From NCBI RefSeq assembly GCF_946887195.1, contig NZ_CAMPKE010000015.1, positions 33,982 through 97,981 on the forward strand: a stretch of DNA of 64,000 nucleotides, in the 5' to 3' direction. Positions 8,615 through 18,322 of this stretch are shown one piece after another. Source of the stretch: an uncultured Halomonas sp. (GTDB lineage: Bacteria > Pseudomonadota > Gammaproteobacteria > Pseudomonadales > Halomonadaceae). The stretch's first letter is position 1. Every line of letters starts with the position of its first letter. Under the pieces are notes generated by a model that was not told the origin of the DNA, searched no databases, and saw only the letters and a list, made by a program, of their open reading frames with translations. The position numbers and the translations under genes are program-made.

Positions 8615-9592
8615 TCAGGGTGCGCGCTTGCGGCTGATATAGATGGCCAGCAGGATGATGCCGCCCTTGACCACGTTCTGGAGGTAGGGCGAGACGCCCA
8701 TCAGGTTCAGGCCGTTGTTGAGCACGCCCAGCAACAGAGCGCCGACCAGCGTGCCGAGAATCATCCCGCGCCCGCCGGTAATCGCCGCGCCGCCCAGCAC
8801 CACCGCGGCGATGGCGTCGAGTTCGAAGCCCACCCCGGCGGCGGGCTGACCGCTCATCAGTCGCGAGGTCAGTACCAGTCCGGCGATGGCGGCGGTCAGG
8901 CCGCTCAGGGTGTAGGTCAGCAACTTGTAGCGCGAGACGCGAATGCCCGAGAGCCGGGTGGCCTCCTCGTTACCGCCGATGGCGTAGAGATAGCGCCCGG
9001 TAGCGGTATGCGTGAGCAGGACGAACGCGATGGCATACACGCCGAGCATGATCAGCACCGGCACTTCGATACCGATGAGCGTGCCGCGCCCGAAGACCGC
9101 GAAGCTATCGGGCAGCCCCGAGATCGGATAACCGCCGGTGTAGATCAAAGCCAGGCCGCGCGCGATGCCCATGGTGGCGAGCGTGACGATGATCGGCGGC
9201 ATCCCGGCGAACGCCACGAAGGTGCCATTGACCGCGCCGAAAGCGGCGCCTACGCCAAGGCCGATCAGGATAGCCAGTGATGGCGGCAGACCGGCGACCA
9301 TCATGCCCGCCATGATCGTGCCCGAGAGCGCCATGACCGGCCCCACGGAAAGGTCGATCCCGCCAGTCAGGATGGCCAGGCTCATGCCGACGGCGATGAT
9401 CGCGATGATCGATACCTGTCGGGCCACATTGGCCAGGTTATTGGTGGTCAGAAAGTTATCGTTGATCAGCGACATGGCGATAAACACCACGACGAAGCCG
9501 ATCAGTGGATAGAACACCGGCGTCCGGCGCCAACGGGCCAGCCGCGAGCCACCGGCCCGGCGCTCTTTAGCGGGAGAGGCGAGCTGAGTCAT
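8615..9592 (-). CDS. Ribose-type ABC transporter permease
   Basis: A 325-residue RbsC-like inner-membrane permease with about eight to ten hydrophobic segments. The family stretch [20 protein letters not shown] (about residues 64-83) is typical of the carbohydrate CUT2 class, and [19 protein letters not shown] forms the loop contacting the ATPase. It forms the channel of the importer with the ATPase and binding protein upstream. Its ATG overlaps the ATPase stop by four bases (ATGA), so the two are co-translated. Only one permease gene is present, as expected for a CUT2 homodimer. Confidence 0.92.
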   Translation of the reverse strand: MTQLASPAKERRAGGSRLARWRRTPVFYPLIGFVVVFIAMSLINDNFLTTNNLANVARQVSIIAIIAVGMSLAILTGGIDLSVGPVMALSGTIMAGMMVAGLPPSLAILIGLGVGAAFGAVNGTFVAFAGMPPIIVTLATMGIARGLALIYTGGYPISGLPDSFAVFGRGTLIGIEVPVLIMLGVYAIAFVLLTHTATGRYLYAIGGNEEATRLSGIRVSRYKLLTYTLSGLTAAIAGLVLTSRLMSGQPAAGVGFELDAIAAVVLGGAAITGGRGMILGTLVGALLLGVLNNGLNLMGVSPYLQNVVKGGIILLAIYISRKRAP

Positions 9593-11091
9593 GAGCGCAG
9601 TCCTCCAGTGGCGTAATGCATGATGGATTGAGAGTCGAGCCCAGCGCCGTCAAGCTCGGCGGCGATTCGGCCTTGATAGAACACCGCGACGCGATCGCAC
9701 AGCCCTAGCACTTCCGGCAATTCGGAAGAGATCATGATGATCGATACGCCCTCGGCAGTGAGACGTTTCATCAGGGTGTAGATCTCGGCCTTGGCGCCGA
9801 CATCGATACCGCGTGTCGGCTCGTCGAAGATCAGCACTTTGCAGCGATGCCCCAGCCAGCGGGCGATCACCACCTTTTGCTGGTTGCCACCGCTCAGGTT
9901 GCCCACTGCGGTGTCGGCCCCGGGAGCCTTGACCCGCACGGAATCCATCAGCGCGGTGGCGGCCTGGCTTTCGCGTTTTCGATCGATCAACGCCAGGCCG
10001 CCCTGAAACTGCGCCAGGTTGTTTAGCGAGATGTTGTCGCGACACGAGAAGGGCAGGATCAAGCCCTGTTTCTTGCGGCTTTCCGGTAACAGGCCGATGC
10101 CCAGCTTGAGTGCGCTGGCCGGATGGCGCAGCTTGATGGGCTTGCCCTCCATGCGAACGCTGGCATGCGAGGGCTTCGTCGCCCCGATCAATCCCATCGC
10201 CAGCTCGGTGCGTCCCGAGCCGACCAGCCCGGCGAAGCCGAGAATTTCGCCACGATGAAGCTTGAGTGAGTTGCTCGGCCCACCGGCCTCAAGACGCAAC
10301 GCCTCGACATCGAGAACCACATCGTCGTAGTCGGCGTGGCAATCGCGTTCGGGGAAGATATTCTCGACACGCCGACCGACCATTTTCTCGATCAGCGCGT
10401 CGGCAGTCATCGCCGCGACATCGTAGTCGCCGACTTTTTGCCCATCGCGCATCACGCTGACGCGGTCGCAAATCGTGAATATCTCTTCCATGTGATGCGA
10501 AATGAACACCATGCCCACACCTTGCTGGCGCAACTCGCGCATGATGGCGAACAGATGCTCGGCCTCGCTCGGGGTCAACGTGGCGGTGGGCTCGTCGAGT
10601 ACCAACAGGCGCGCATTTAGGGATAGCGCCTTGGCGATCTCGATGAATTGCTGGTCGGCGACGCTCAACTCGTCAATGGGGCAGTCCAGCGGTATCGATA
10701 CCTTGAGCCGCGCGAAAAGATCGATGGCCTCGCGGCGCATCGCACGACGGTCGAGCAGGCCCCAGCGGTTATGCCGTTCGCGACCGAGAAAGATATTGGC
10801 GACGGCATCGAGATGCGGTACCAGGCTGAACTCCTGGAAGATGATCCCGACCCCGGCGTCGATGGCGTCCTCATAACGGTGGAAGTGACGCACTTGCCCG
10901 TCGATGAGGATTTCGCCCTCGTCCTGTCGATAAATGCCGCATAGGATCTTCATCAATGTCGACTTGCCGGCGCCGTTTTCACCCAGCAAGGCATGCACTT
11001 CGCCACCACTGACATCGAGCGAAACGTCATCCAGCGCACGCACGCCCGGAAATGTCTTCGAGATATGGCGAAGCGAGAGTAGTGAGGTCAT
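9589..11091 (-). CDS. Ribose-type ABC transporter ATPase (two NBDs)
   Basis: A 500-residue RbsA-like protein with two nucleotide-binding domains in tandem. The first has [20 protein letters not shown] and the switch region [17 protein letters not shown]; the second has a degenerate Walker A ([18 protein letters not shown]), the signature [17 protein letters not shown] and [19 protein letters not shown]. This is the standard layout of CUT2 sugar importers. The start is [10 protein letters not shown], preceded by GGTAGA; the longer frame begins in the spacer after the binding-protein gene. It energises uptake of the operon's sugar alcohol. Confidence 0.93.
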   Translation of the reverse strand: MTSLLSLRHISKTFPGVRALDDVSLDVSGGEVHALLGENGAGKSTLMKILCGIYRQDEGEILIDGQVRHFHRYEDAIDAGVGIIFQEFSLVPHLDAVANIFLGRERHNRWGLLDRRAMRREAIDLFARLKVSIPLDCPIDELSVADQQFIEIAKALSLNARLLVLDEPTATLTPSEAEHLFAIMRELRQQGVGMVFISHHMEEIFTICDRVSVMRDGQKVGDYDVAAMTADALIEKMVGRRVENIFPERDCHADYDDVVLDVEALRLEAGGPSNSLKLHRGEILGFAGLVGSGRTELAMGLIGATKPSHASVRMEGKPIKLRHPASALKLGIGLLPESRKKQGLILPFSCRDNISLNNLAQFQGGLALIDRKRESQAATALMDSVRVKAPGADTAVGNLSGGNQQKVVIARWLGHRCKVLIFDEPTRGIDVGAKAEIYTLMKRLTAEGVSIIMISSELPEVLGLCDRVAVFYQGRIAAELDGAGLDSQSIMHYATGGLRS

Positions 11092-11151
11092 AGGTCTACC
11101 CTCGGTGTGCCTCTTGCGGAGGCACACCTCGGTCATGAACGGATGGTAGGA

Positions 11152-12096
11152 CTACCAGCTGAAGTCGGCAGCGTTCTCGCGGGTGATCAGCTCGACATCG
11201 ATGGGAATCGTTGCCGGGGCGGAGGTCGCTCCCCAGTGCTTGGCCAAGGCCAGCCCCAGGCCGAGGCGCACCATGTCACGCGGGTATTGGGCCGAAGTGG
11301 CGATGAAGGCGGAGTCGGGCTCGAGGATCGCCTCGACGGCTTCCGGATGTCCGTCGACACTCACCAGCTTGATGTCGCGACCGCTGGCTTCGATGGCGGT
11401 CAGCGCGCCGAGCGAACCGGTGTCGTTGACACTGAACAGGCCATCAAGCTCGGGGTTGGCCTGGATCATGTTCTCGGTGACGGTCATGGCGTGCGCGCGT
11501 TCCTGCCGACCGTTCTGCTTGTCGACGATAGTGATGTCGGGGTACTCGCCAAGTGCCGTGGTGCAGCCCTCGACACGTTGCAGGATGGGTACGACCGGGA
11601 TGCCATCGAGGATGGCGACCTGACCCTCGCCACCCAATTGCTCGGCCAGATAGTGACACGCCTTGTAGCCGGCCTCGGTGTTTTTCGAGCCGACGAAACC
11701 ATCGATTGGGCCTTCCGCCTGGGCATCGATGGCGACGGTGGTTACGCCGGCTTCCTTGGCAGCCAGCACGGCGGGCTCGACCCCGACCGAATCGGCGGGG
11801 TTGAGAAGCAAAATATCGATGCCTTGCACGATCATGTCTTCGACATCGCTGATCTGCTTGGCCACGTTGTGGCGGGCGTCGGTAATGATCAGTTCGGCGC
11901 CGATACTGGCGGTTGCTTCCTCAAGCGCCTCTTTCATGACGACGAAATAGGCATTGTTGAGTTCCTGAAACGACATACCGACCTTGAGGGTATCGTTTTC
12001 TGCGGCACTGGCGATGCCGGGGACAATCAGGCCGAGCGAGCAGCTTACGATCAAGGCCTTCCGAGTTAGACGGCGCGGCAGGGCGGGAAATGACAT
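11152..12096 (-). CDS. Sugar/alditol ABC transporter periplasmic binding protein
   Basis: A 314-residue RbsB-like (Peripla_BP_4) binding protein and the first gene of the operon. A signal peptide is clear: a basic start (RRLTRKALI), a hydrophobic stretch and a likely cleavage after ASA before AENDTLKVG. The mature part shows VGMSFQELNNAYFVVMKEAL and GIDILLLNPADSVGVEPAV, typical of ligand-binding lobes. I prefer ATG 12096, placed six bases after GGAG, to the ATG at 12108 that overlaps this site. It captures the alditol in the periplasm. A promoter and LacI-type operator lie upstream. Confidence 0.92.
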   Translation of the reverse strand: MSFPALPRRLTRKALIVSCSLGLIVPGIASAAENDTLKVGMSFQELNNAYFVVMKEALEEATASIGAELIITDARHNVAKQISDVEDMIVQGIDILLLNPADSVGVEPAVLAAKEAGVTTVAIDAQAEGPIDGFVGSKNTEAGYKACHYLAEQLGGEGQVAILDGIPVVPILQRVEGCTTALGEYPDITIVDKQNGRQERAHAMTVTENMIQANPELDGLFSVNDTGSLGALTAIEASGRDIKLVSVDGHPEAVEAILEPDSAFIATSAQYPRDMVRLGLGLALAKHWGATSAPATIPIDVELITRENAADFSW

Positions 12097-12159
12097 AATC
12101 GACTCCATGCTTGTTGTTTTAGCATCTTTTCATGAATCAGCGGCAACGCTTCAATTAGA

Positions 12160-12177
12160 AATGTTAACGTTGTCATT
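12160..12177 (-). promoter_or_regulatory. LacI-type operator upstream of the alditol operon
   Basis: AATGTTAACGTTGTCATT is an 18-bp imperfect palindrome centred on a CG step, with seven of nine positions matching between arms (AATGTTAAC against AATGACAAC). LacI/GalR-family operators usually have exactly this shape. It lies directly downstream of the predicted -10 box and covers the expected transcription start, where a bound repressor would block initiation. The probable binder is the LacI regulator at 3182-4183. Confidence 0.65.
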
Positions 12178-12179
12178 TA

Positions 12180-12209
12180 ACCATAGACGCCCTGAAGGAA
12201 GAGCGTCAA
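12180..12209 (-). promoter_or_regulatory. Sigma70-like promoter of the alditol operon
   Basis: On the minus strand, TTGACG (12209-12204) and TATGGT (12185-12180) are separated by 18 bp. They lie about 85 bp upstream of the binding-protein start and abut the LacI-type operator. The match is moderate at -10, so this is a prediction. Confidence 0.5.
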
Positions 12210-12340
12210 CGCTGATTAGACGAAAGTATAGCGAGGGCCCTTGGTGCCCGGACAATGCGGGTGGCGCTAGGCAGGATCACCCTTAACGGCTAACCTCGTA
12301 GCAAAACGGTTGATAACAACATTTTACGAGAGGAGGACGC

Positions 12341-12682
12341 ATGGACTGTTTGTTCTGCAAGATGGTCAACCGCGACATCGAGCCCGATGTGGTCTACGAG
12401 GACGAGCATGTGTTGGCCTTCAATGACATCAACCCGCAGGCACCCACCCATGTGCTGATCATTCCCAAACCGCACATCGCCACGCTCAACGATATTCAGG
12501 AGGGCGATCTGGCGCTGGTCGGCCGCTTGCAGTTCACTGCGGCGAAGCTGGCGCGCGAGGCGGGGTTTGCCGATGATGGCTATCGCGTGGTGATGAATTG
12601 CAATGAAGACGGTGGCCAGTCGGTCTATCATATTCATATGCATCTGATGGGCGGCCGCCGCTTTACATGGCCGGCTGGCTAG
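12341..12682 (+). CDS. hinT: HIT-family purine nucleoside phosphoramidase HinT
   Basis: A 113-residue HinT-like protein. The histidine triad is HIHMHLMGG near the C-terminus, and the start MDCLFCKMVNRDIEPDVVYE is typical of the family. HinT enzymes hydrolyse AMP-lysine and other nucleoside phosphoramidates in the cytoplasm. A strong ribosome site (GAGAGGAGG) precedes the ATG. It is a single-gene unit followed by a hairpin terminator at 12756-12789 and divergent from the alditol operon. Confidence 0.93.
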   Translation: MDCLFCKMVNRDIEPDVVYEDEHVLAFNDINPQAPTHVLIIPKPHIATLNDIQEGDLALVGRLQFTAAKLAREAGFADDGYRVVMNCNEDGGQSVYHIHMHLMGGRRFTWPAG

Positions 12683-12755
12683 CCGGCGCCCAGCGACACC
12701 AGTCATGCGACAGGGGCCGCGACCCGTTCAAGCGCGCGACGCATCCGGTGCATTC

Positions 12756-12789
12756 AGGGCCGTTCCCGTCAGTCGGCGGGTTCGGCCCT
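12756..12789 (+). terminator. Probable terminator after hinT
   Basis: A two-part hairpin. AGGGCCG (12756-12762) pairs with CGGCCCT (12783-12789), and inside it CCCG (12765-12768) pairs with CGGG (12777-12780) with a TT/TT internal loop. A short TCTT follows. It lies 74 bp after hinT and 64 bp before coq7. Confidence 0.5.
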
Positions 12790-12852
12790 TCTTGCTAATA
12801 CCGCCTGGCGGTATCCTTGTGCAGAATCACAGTCATCAATCGGGGGGATGCC

Positions 12853-13494
12853 ATGCTTCGCAAGCTGACGCGCACCGACCATCTGATTCATCAGTTCGAT
12901 ACCGTGCTGCGCACCCTGGTGCCGCATGCCGCGCAGGCGTCGCGGCCTTCGCCCGCCACTGATGCGCGCGATGGCGAAATGGACGATCTCGAGCGCCAGC
13001 ACGCCGAGGGGTTGATGCGCATCAACCACACTGGCGAGGTGTGCGCCCAGGCGCTGTATCAGGGCCAGGGGCTGACCGCCAAATTGGCCGATACGCGCGA
13101 ACAGATGGAGCAGGCCGCGCAAGAGGAGATCGATCATCTGGCCTGGTGCGATGCGCGCATCGAAGAGCTCGGTGGCCGTACCAGTTATCTCAACCCGTTG
13201 TTCTATGCCGGCTCTTTCGGCCTTGGCGCTGTGGCCGGCACGGTTGGCGAGCGCGTCAGCCTGGGTTTCGTTGCCGCGACGGAAGAGCAGGTCGGCAAGC
13301 ATCTCGATGCGCACCTGGAAAAACTGCCCACCGGCGACCGGCGCTCGCGGGCGGTGCTCGAGCAGATGCGCGAAGACGAAGCGCATCATGAGCGCTGGGC
13401 ACTGGAAGCGGGCGGCAGCCGTTTTCCGTTTCCGGTCAAACTCGGTATGACGTTGATGTCGAAGGTGATGACCAAGAGCGTTTACAAGCTGTAA
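12853..13494 (+). CDS. coq7: Ubiquinone biosynthesis di-iron hydroxylase Coq7
   Basis: A 213-residue 2-polyprenyl-3-methyl-6-methoxy-1,4-benzoquinone monooxygenase that performs the last ring hydroxylation in ubiquinone synthesis. The di-iron ligand motifs are visible: Glu in [16 protein letters not shown], ExxH in EEIDHLAWC, Glu in [11 protein letters not shown], and ExxH in [11 protein letters not shown]. The chosen ATG at 12853 ([16 protein letters not shown]) has a GGGGGG ribosome site. This Coq7 form is typical of Pseudomonas and Halomonas; E. coli uses UbiF instead. The 3' end converges on osmC, 18 bp away. Confidence 0.93.
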   Translation: MLRKLTRTDHLIHQFDTVLRTLVPHAAQASRPSPATDARDGEMDDLERQHAEGLMRINHTGEVCAQALYQGQGLTAKLADTREQMEQAAQEEIDHLAWCDARIEELGGRTSYLNPLFYAGSFGLGAVAGTVGERVSLGFVAATEEQVGKHLDAHLEKLPTGDRRSRAVLEQMREDEAHHERWALEAGGSRFPFPVKLGMTLMSKVMTKSVYKL

Positions 13495-13512
13495 GTACGC
13501 GGCTGCTTCGAC

Positions 13513-13932
13513 TCATGCCTCGACGATCTCATAAGAGTGAGACACTTCGACGCCGCCCTTGGCAAGCATGATCGAAGCGCTGCAGTATTTTTCCGCCGAT
13601 AGTTCGACGGCGCGCTTGACCTGATTCTCCTTGAGCGCCTTGCCGGTCACGGTGAAGTGCACGTGAATTTTGGTGAATACGCTGGGTACGCTATCGGCGC
13701 GCTCGGCATCGATACTGGCCACGCAATCGCTGACCGGTGCGCGCGATTTCTCCAGGATCTCCAGCACGTCGAAGGACGTACACGCTCCCAGGCCCATCAG
13801 CAGCATTTCCATCGGACGCGGCCCGGTATCGCGACCGCCGTGATCGGGCGGGCCGTCGATCACCACGCTATGGCCGCTGCCGGATTCCGCAACGAACTGG
13901 CGACCATCGGTCCATTTGACGCTGGCTTTCAT
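13513..13932 (-). CDS. OsmC/YhfA-family peroxide-related protein
   Basis: A 139-residue OsmC-fold protein. It carries the two conserved cysteines of the family, one in MGLGACTSFDVLEIL and one in SAEKYCSASIML, which act in thiol peroxidase members. The length and the PRPMEMLLMG segment place it nearer to YhfA-type proteins than to OsmC itself, so peroxidase activity is not assured. It is a single gene, convergent with coq7. Confidence 0.85.
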   Translation of the reverse strand: MKASVKWTDGRQFVAESGSGHSVVIDGPPDHGGRDTGPRPMEMLLMGLGACTSFDVLEILEKSRAPVSDCVASIDAERADSVPSVFTKIHVHFTVTGKALKENQVKRAVELSAEKYCSASIMLAKGGVEVSHSYEIVEA

Positions 13933-14008
13933 TGATTCGTTTCCTTCTCAAATCGGTAGTCGAACGGGGTGACCTAGCATAGCACCCGTGCGCTGGCGTT
14001 TGGACGCA

Positions 14009-14680
14009 TCAGGCATGGTGACTACGCAGCCGGGCATCGAGCTCGCGCAGGCGCGCCGGGGTGCCGACATCGACCCAGTGGCCCCGGTGGTGAGCGCCCG
14101 CGACACGCCCGGCGGCCATTGCACCGCGCAGCAGCGGCGCCAGCTTGAAGGCGCCGGGCGGCTCGCCGGCGACCAATGCCGGGTCGATCAGGCTGACACC
14201 GGCGAAGGTCAGCATCGGCTGGCCTTCGCCATGCACGCGGCCAACGTCATCGAGATGAAAGTCGCCAGCCGGGTGATGCGCTGGATTATCGACCATCACC
14301 AGCCGTGCCAGGTCGCGACCGAGCGGTGCGAGCCAGGCAGGCTCCAACTCGCACCACACATCGCCATTGATCAGCAGAAAGGGCGCTTCACCGAGCAGCA
14401 TCAGGGCCTGGCGAATGCCGCCGCCGGTCTCCAGCGGTGTCGTTTCATGGCTCCATTGAAGCCGCATGCCATGAGCCTCACCATCACCCAATGCATCGAC
14501 GATCTGAGCGGCGCGGTAGCTGACGTTGACGACGATATCGTCAATGCCCAATGCGCGCAGGCGCTCCAGATGATGCACGATCAGCGGCTTGCCGCCGACC
14601 TCGAGCAGCGGCTTGGGGCAGTGATCGGTCAGTGGACGCATGCGTTCGCCCAGCCCGGCGGCGAGAATCATCGCTTTCAT
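14009..14680 (-). CDS. murU: N-acetylmuramate-1-phosphate uridylyltransferase MurU
   Basis: A 223-residue nucleotidyltransferase with the start [19 protein letters not shown] and the [14 protein letters not shown] lysine segment. In Pseudomonas, MurU converts MurNAc 1-phosphate and UTP into UDP-MurNAc, letting recycled wall sugar bypass the fosfomycin-sensitive MurA step. The ATG overlaps the amgK stop by four bases, and the pair lies divergent from lptD as in Pseudomonas, which supports MurU over a generic sugar nucleotidyltransferase. The longer open frame upstream of 14680 lies inside amgK and is not part of the protein. Confidence 0.9.
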   Translation of the reverse strand: MKAMILAAGLGERMRPLTDHCPKPLLEVGGKPLIVHHLERLRALGIDDIVVNVSYRAAQIVDALGDGEAHGMRLQWSHETTPLETGGGIRQALMLLGEAPFLLINGDVWCELEPAWLAPLGRDLARLVMVDNPAHHPAGDFHLDDVGRVHGEGQPMLTFAGVSLIDPALVAGEPPGAFKLAPLLRGAMAAGRVAGAHHRGHWVDVGTPARLRELDARLRSHHA

Positions 14681-15720
14681 GGCGCGACTCCACGAATGCC
14701 GCGACGTGTCAGTTCGGCATCGAGTGCGGGGGTGAAAACCGCGTCGAGCCAGCCGAGCAGCTCGGCGAATTCCGGCCACGCTTGCAGGCTATCGCGAAGG
14801 TGATCGAGAAAATGTGGCAAGCGCGCCAGGTAGCCCTCCCGCTCATCGCGCAGTGTCAGCCGGCAGAAGATGCCCAACACCTTGAGCGCGCGCTGTGCGG
14901 CCATGGCATCGCTCATGAACAGAAACGTGTCCTCGTCGACGGACGCCGTCAGCCGGCCATCGGCAATCGCCCGGCGCCGGAAGGCCTCGACCCAGGCTGC
15001 GTAACGCGACCGTGGAAAGCGACAGTAACGACCGCGCAGCAGGGAGATCAGGTCGTAGCTGAGCGGCCCGCGCACCGCGTCCTGGAAATCGATCAGCCAC
15101 AGCTCGCCGTCATGCAGCATCAGGTTCATGGCATCGAAGTCGCGATGCACCGTAACCTGCGGCTGACGAAGCGCCATCTCGATCAACCGGGTACGACTGG
15201 TTTCCCAGCAGGGCGGTGCAGCGATACCCAGCAGGCGCTTGAGACACCACTCGGGAAACAGATCGAGCTCGCGACCCAGCAAGGCGGCATCATAGGCAGG
15301 CAGCGATTGACGAGGCGCGCGGTTCTGCAAGGTCTCGAGCAGCGCCAGGGCACGCTCGTAACAGTCGAGGCTCGTAGCCGTGTCGCAGCCGTCGAGGCGG
15401 TGGTGCAAGGGAACGTCGCCAAGATCCTCGAGCTCGATGAAGCCGGCATCCAGGTCCATGGCATGCAGCGCCGGTACCGGCAACCCGGCGAGGCGCCAGT
15501 CCTCGGCAATGGCTACGAACGGGTGGCTGTCTTCTTTGTCGGGCGGCGCGTCCATGACGATGCGGGTTCGGCCATCGCTCAGCCAGAGGCGAAAATAGCG
15601 GCGAAAGCTGGCATCGCCGGCGGCCAGTTCGAGGCGTGCAGCATGCGGCGCCATGTCATGGCGTGGGGCAATCCATTGGCGCAGGGCGTCGATACGCGGG
15701 CTGGTCTCGGTGTCGGTCAT
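14677..15720 (-). CDS. amgK: Anomeric MurNAc/GlcNAc kinase AmgK
   Basis: A 347-residue kinase of the aminoglycoside phosphotransferase fold. The catalytic loop is [15 protein letters not shown] (HxDxxxxN) and the metal motif is [10 protein letters not shown]. AmgK phosphorylates MurNAc and GlcNAc at C1 in cell-wall recycling. The start [11 protein letters not shown] has an AAGGAG site; the much longer open frame would run into lptD's control region. The stop overlaps murU (ATGA). The gene is divergent from lptD. Confidence 0.9.
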   Translation of the reverse strand: MTDTETSPRIDALRQWIAPRHDMAPHAARLELAAGDASFRRYFRLWLSDGRTRIVMDAPPDKEDSHPFVAIAEDWRLAGLPVPALHAMDLDAGFIELEDLGDVPLHHRLDGCDTATSLDCYERALALLETLQNRAPRQSLPAYDAALLGRELDLFPEWCLKRLLGIAAPPCWETSRTRLIEMALRQPQVTVHRDFDAMNLMLHDGELWLIDFQDAVRGPLSYDLISLLRGRYCRFPRSRYAAWVEAFRRRAIADGRLTASVDEDTFLFMSDAMAAQRALKVLGIFCRLTLRDEREGYLARLPHFLDHLRDSLQAWPEFAELLGWLDAVFTPALDAELTRRGIRGVAP

Positions 15721-15845
15721 GGGACTCCTTGCGGGTAGCCGGTTGACGGGCTCGGTTCGCCACCGCATGCTGAGGGCGCTCCCAGCGCACCCTCGGCAGC
15801 CGGCCTCGCCAATGTCGAAGGAGAGGACGTGCACCGCGGGGACTG

Positions 15846-15851
15846 TATAAT
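15846..15851 (+). promoter_or_regulatory. -10 box upstream of lptD
   Basis: A perfect TATAAT lies 33 bp before the lptD ATG. No good -35 box is visible 17 bp upstream (GAGGAC at 15823), so it may need an activator or the preceding TG. Confidence 0.5.
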
Positions 15852-15883
15852 ACCGATTCCAACCGCCAAGGACACCGAGGATC

Positions 15884-18304
15884 ATGGGCAAGCGATTGTT
15901 TTGGACTGCCCTCGCCGGACTGGCCACCACCTGTGCCCAGGCCGCGCCGCCATCGCCGCTGCCAGCGGCGCAACTCGACTGGCAGCCCTGGGGCGAGGAC
16001 GCTCCATCCAACGCCCTGTGCCCGGGGCGTTACGTAATGCCGCAATATCGGCTGCCCGCTGGCGAAACTCCCGAAGCAGTGCAATCCATCTCGGATAGCG
16101 CCGAATATGGCGACCAGGGCGAAACGCTATTGCTGGGTGAAGTGGTACTGCGTCGCAGCACCACGCAACTGGTGGCCCCGAGAGTCCGCGTCAACGCCGC
16201 TCGCGATACCGTCTTCGCCGAAGGCCCGCTGGCGCTGCGCGATCAGGGGTTACTGGTGCGCGGCGCATCCGCGCAAATGGCGTTGAATAGCGACGCCGCC
16301 CAGGTCGGCACCGCGCACTATGTATTGCACGAGTCGCGCCTGCGCGGCGATGCCGTGCAACTGGCCCGCCTGAAGGATGGCCGCTATCGCCTGAATGAAG
16401 CCAGCTTCACGACCTGCGCGCCGGGTAGCAATACCTGGAAGCTGATCGGCAACGAATTCACGATCAACCGCGCCGAGGGCTATGGAACCGCGACCCATGC
16501 CCGCCTCGAAGTCGCCGATGTGCCGGTGTTCTATTGGCCGTGGCTGCGCTTTCCCATCGACGACCGCCGCCAGAGCGGTTTCCTGTGGCCGACATTGGGT
16601 TTCTCCAACGGCGCGTTTGATTACGCCCAGCCGTACTATCTCAATCTCGCCCCCAACTACGACGCAACCATTACCCCGCGCTGGATTACCGACCATGGAT
16701 TGCTGATGGGTGGCCAGTTTCGTTACCTATTTCCCGAGGACGTCGGCCAGATCGAAGGGGCGTACATCGCCAACGACAAGGGCGGCGGCGAGAGCGACAA
16801 CCCCAACGACCCGGACGATGCCTTCGATGGCGAGGACCGCTGGTATGTCGACTACATGCACCGTGGCTATTTCACGCCGCGCCTGCGCTACAACCTGCGT
16901 TATGGCGCCGCCAGCGACGGACGCTACTTCGACGATTACGGGCGCAATTTCGCCGAGGCCGACACCGATTACCTGGCGCGCCTGGCGCAGCTCAGCTATA
17001 GCGGCACGACCTGGCAGCTCGAAGCCCGCGCCCAGGGTTATCAGAATCTCGAATTTCCGCTGGCCGAAAACGACAAGCCGTTCTATCGCCTGCCCAGCCT
17101 GACCGCCAATGCGCGTTGGTCGCAGGACACCGGTTTCTATCAGCATTGGCGCTCCAATGCCACGCGTTTCTGGCGTGATGTCGATGAAACCGAGGTGCCG
17201 TTGCGTGAGTCGGCCAACGGAACGCGAATCCACCTGTCGCCTGCCGTTGGCTGGCGGGGCGAAACCAGCTGGGGTTTCTTCGAGCCGCGCTTCGAACTGC
17301 TGCAAACCGCTTATCAGCTCGATTACGGCCAGCGTCAGACCGACCGCGACGAGAGCCTGACGCGCACCGTGCCGGTCAGCTCGCTGGATAGTGGCCTGAT
17401 CTTCGAGCGCGATATCGAGCTGTTCGATAGCGCCTGGCGTCAGACCCTCGAACCGCGGCTGTACTACGCCTACGTGCCGGAGCGTGACCAGAGCGAATTC
17501 CCCGATTTCGATACCGACGAGCGGCCCTTTTCTTATGGCCAGCTGTGGTCGCCGTATCGTTTCTCCGGCTCCGATCGGATCGGCGACGTCAATAAATTAT
17601 CTTACGGTGTGGCGACGCGTTTTCTGGAAGATGACAGTGGCCGCGAGCGTCTATCGCTGGCGGTAGGCCAGAGTGCCTATTTCGACGAGCGGGCGATCGG
17701 TATCGAGGGCGATCTGGCGCTCCCCGATCGCGAAACGAATCCCATCGGTTGGTATAATGCGACCCGTGACCGCTCGCCGATCGTCACTCAGCTCGATTGG
17801 CGGATCAACGACCAGTGGAGCACGCGCTACGAGTGGTTCTACGATGCCAATCGCGAAATCACCGAGAGTACCGCCGCTTACTTGCGCTATCGCCACCCCG
17901 CTGGGCATGTGCTCAACCTGGGTTACCGTTGGCAGCTAGAGGGCTTCGATCCTTCCGGCGACGCCGAGGACCAACTGAGCTACGACCGCGAGGATTACAT
18001 GGCTTCGTTTGCCTACAAGATCGGCGCGAGCGTGGATCTGATCGGTAAGTTCGCCTACGACAACACCAACGATCGCGCGCTCGAGCAGCTTGCCGGCATT
18101 CAGTGGAACGATTGCTGTGTCGCGGTGCAACTCGCCTGGCGTGAGTGGATCGAAGATAACGACACCGCCAACACCATCGAGGACGATTACACCGATCGTG
18201 GAATTTTCCTGCGTTTCGTGTTCAAAGGCTTGGGTGGCGTCGGTCAGGGTACCGAGGCCTTCTTCGAGCAAGCCATTCCCGGCTATCAACCGACCCAATT
18301 CTAA
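15884..18304 (+). CDS. lptD: LPS-assembly protein LptD
   Basis: An 806-residue outer-membrane protein that, with LptE, inserts lipopolysaccharide into the outer leaflet. A signal peptide ends near AQAAPPSP. Residues about 65-215 form the OstA jellyroll (LLGEVVLRRSTTQLVAPRV) and the rest is the beta-barrel. The cysteines needed for the known inter-domain disulfides are present: C46 in CPGRYVMP, one in SFTTCAPGSN, and the adjacent pair in WNDCCVAVQL. It heads the lptD-surA-pdxA-rsmA-apaG-apaH series, a common gammaproteobacterial order. Confidence 0.95.
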   Translation: MGKRLFWTALAGLATTCAQAAPPSPLPAAQLDWQPWGEDAPSNALCPGRYVMPQYRLPAGETPEAVQSISDSAEYGDQGETLLLGEVVLRRSTTQLVAPRVRVNAARDTVFAEGPLALRDQGLLVRGASAQMALNSDAAQVGTAHYVLHESRLRGDAVQLARLKDGRYRLNEASFTTCAPGSNTWKLIGNEFTINRAEGYGTATHARLEVADVPVFYWPWLRFPIDDRRQSGFLWPTLGFSNGAFDYAQPYYLNLAPNYDATITPRWITDHGLLMGGQFRYLFPEDVGQIEGAYIANDKGGGESDNPNDPDDAFDGEDRWYVDYMHRGYFTPRLRYNLRYGAASDGRYFDDYGRNFAEADTDYLARLAQLSYSGTTWQLEARAQGYQNLEFPLAENDKPFYRLPSLTANARWSQDTGFYQHWRSNATRFWRDVDETEVPLRESANGTRIHLSPAVGWRGETSWGFFEPRFELLQTAYQLDYGQRQTDRDESLTRTVPVSSLDSGLIFERDIELFDSAWRQTLEPRLYYAYVPERDQSEFPDFDTDERPFSYGQLWSPYRFSGSDRIGDVNKLSYGVATRFLEDDSGRERLSLAVGQSAYFDERAIGIEGDLALPDRETNPIGWYNATRDRSPIVTQLDWRINDQWSTRYEWFYDANREITESTAAYLRYRHPAGHVLNLGYRWQLEGFDPSGDAEDQLSYDREDYMASFAYKIGASVDLIGKFAYDNTNDRALEQLAGIQWNDCCVAVQLAWREWIEDNDTANTIEDDYTDRGIFLRFVFKGLGGVGQGTEAFFEQAIPGYQPTQF

Positions 18305-18322
18305 ACAGTGAGTGAGGTTTTC

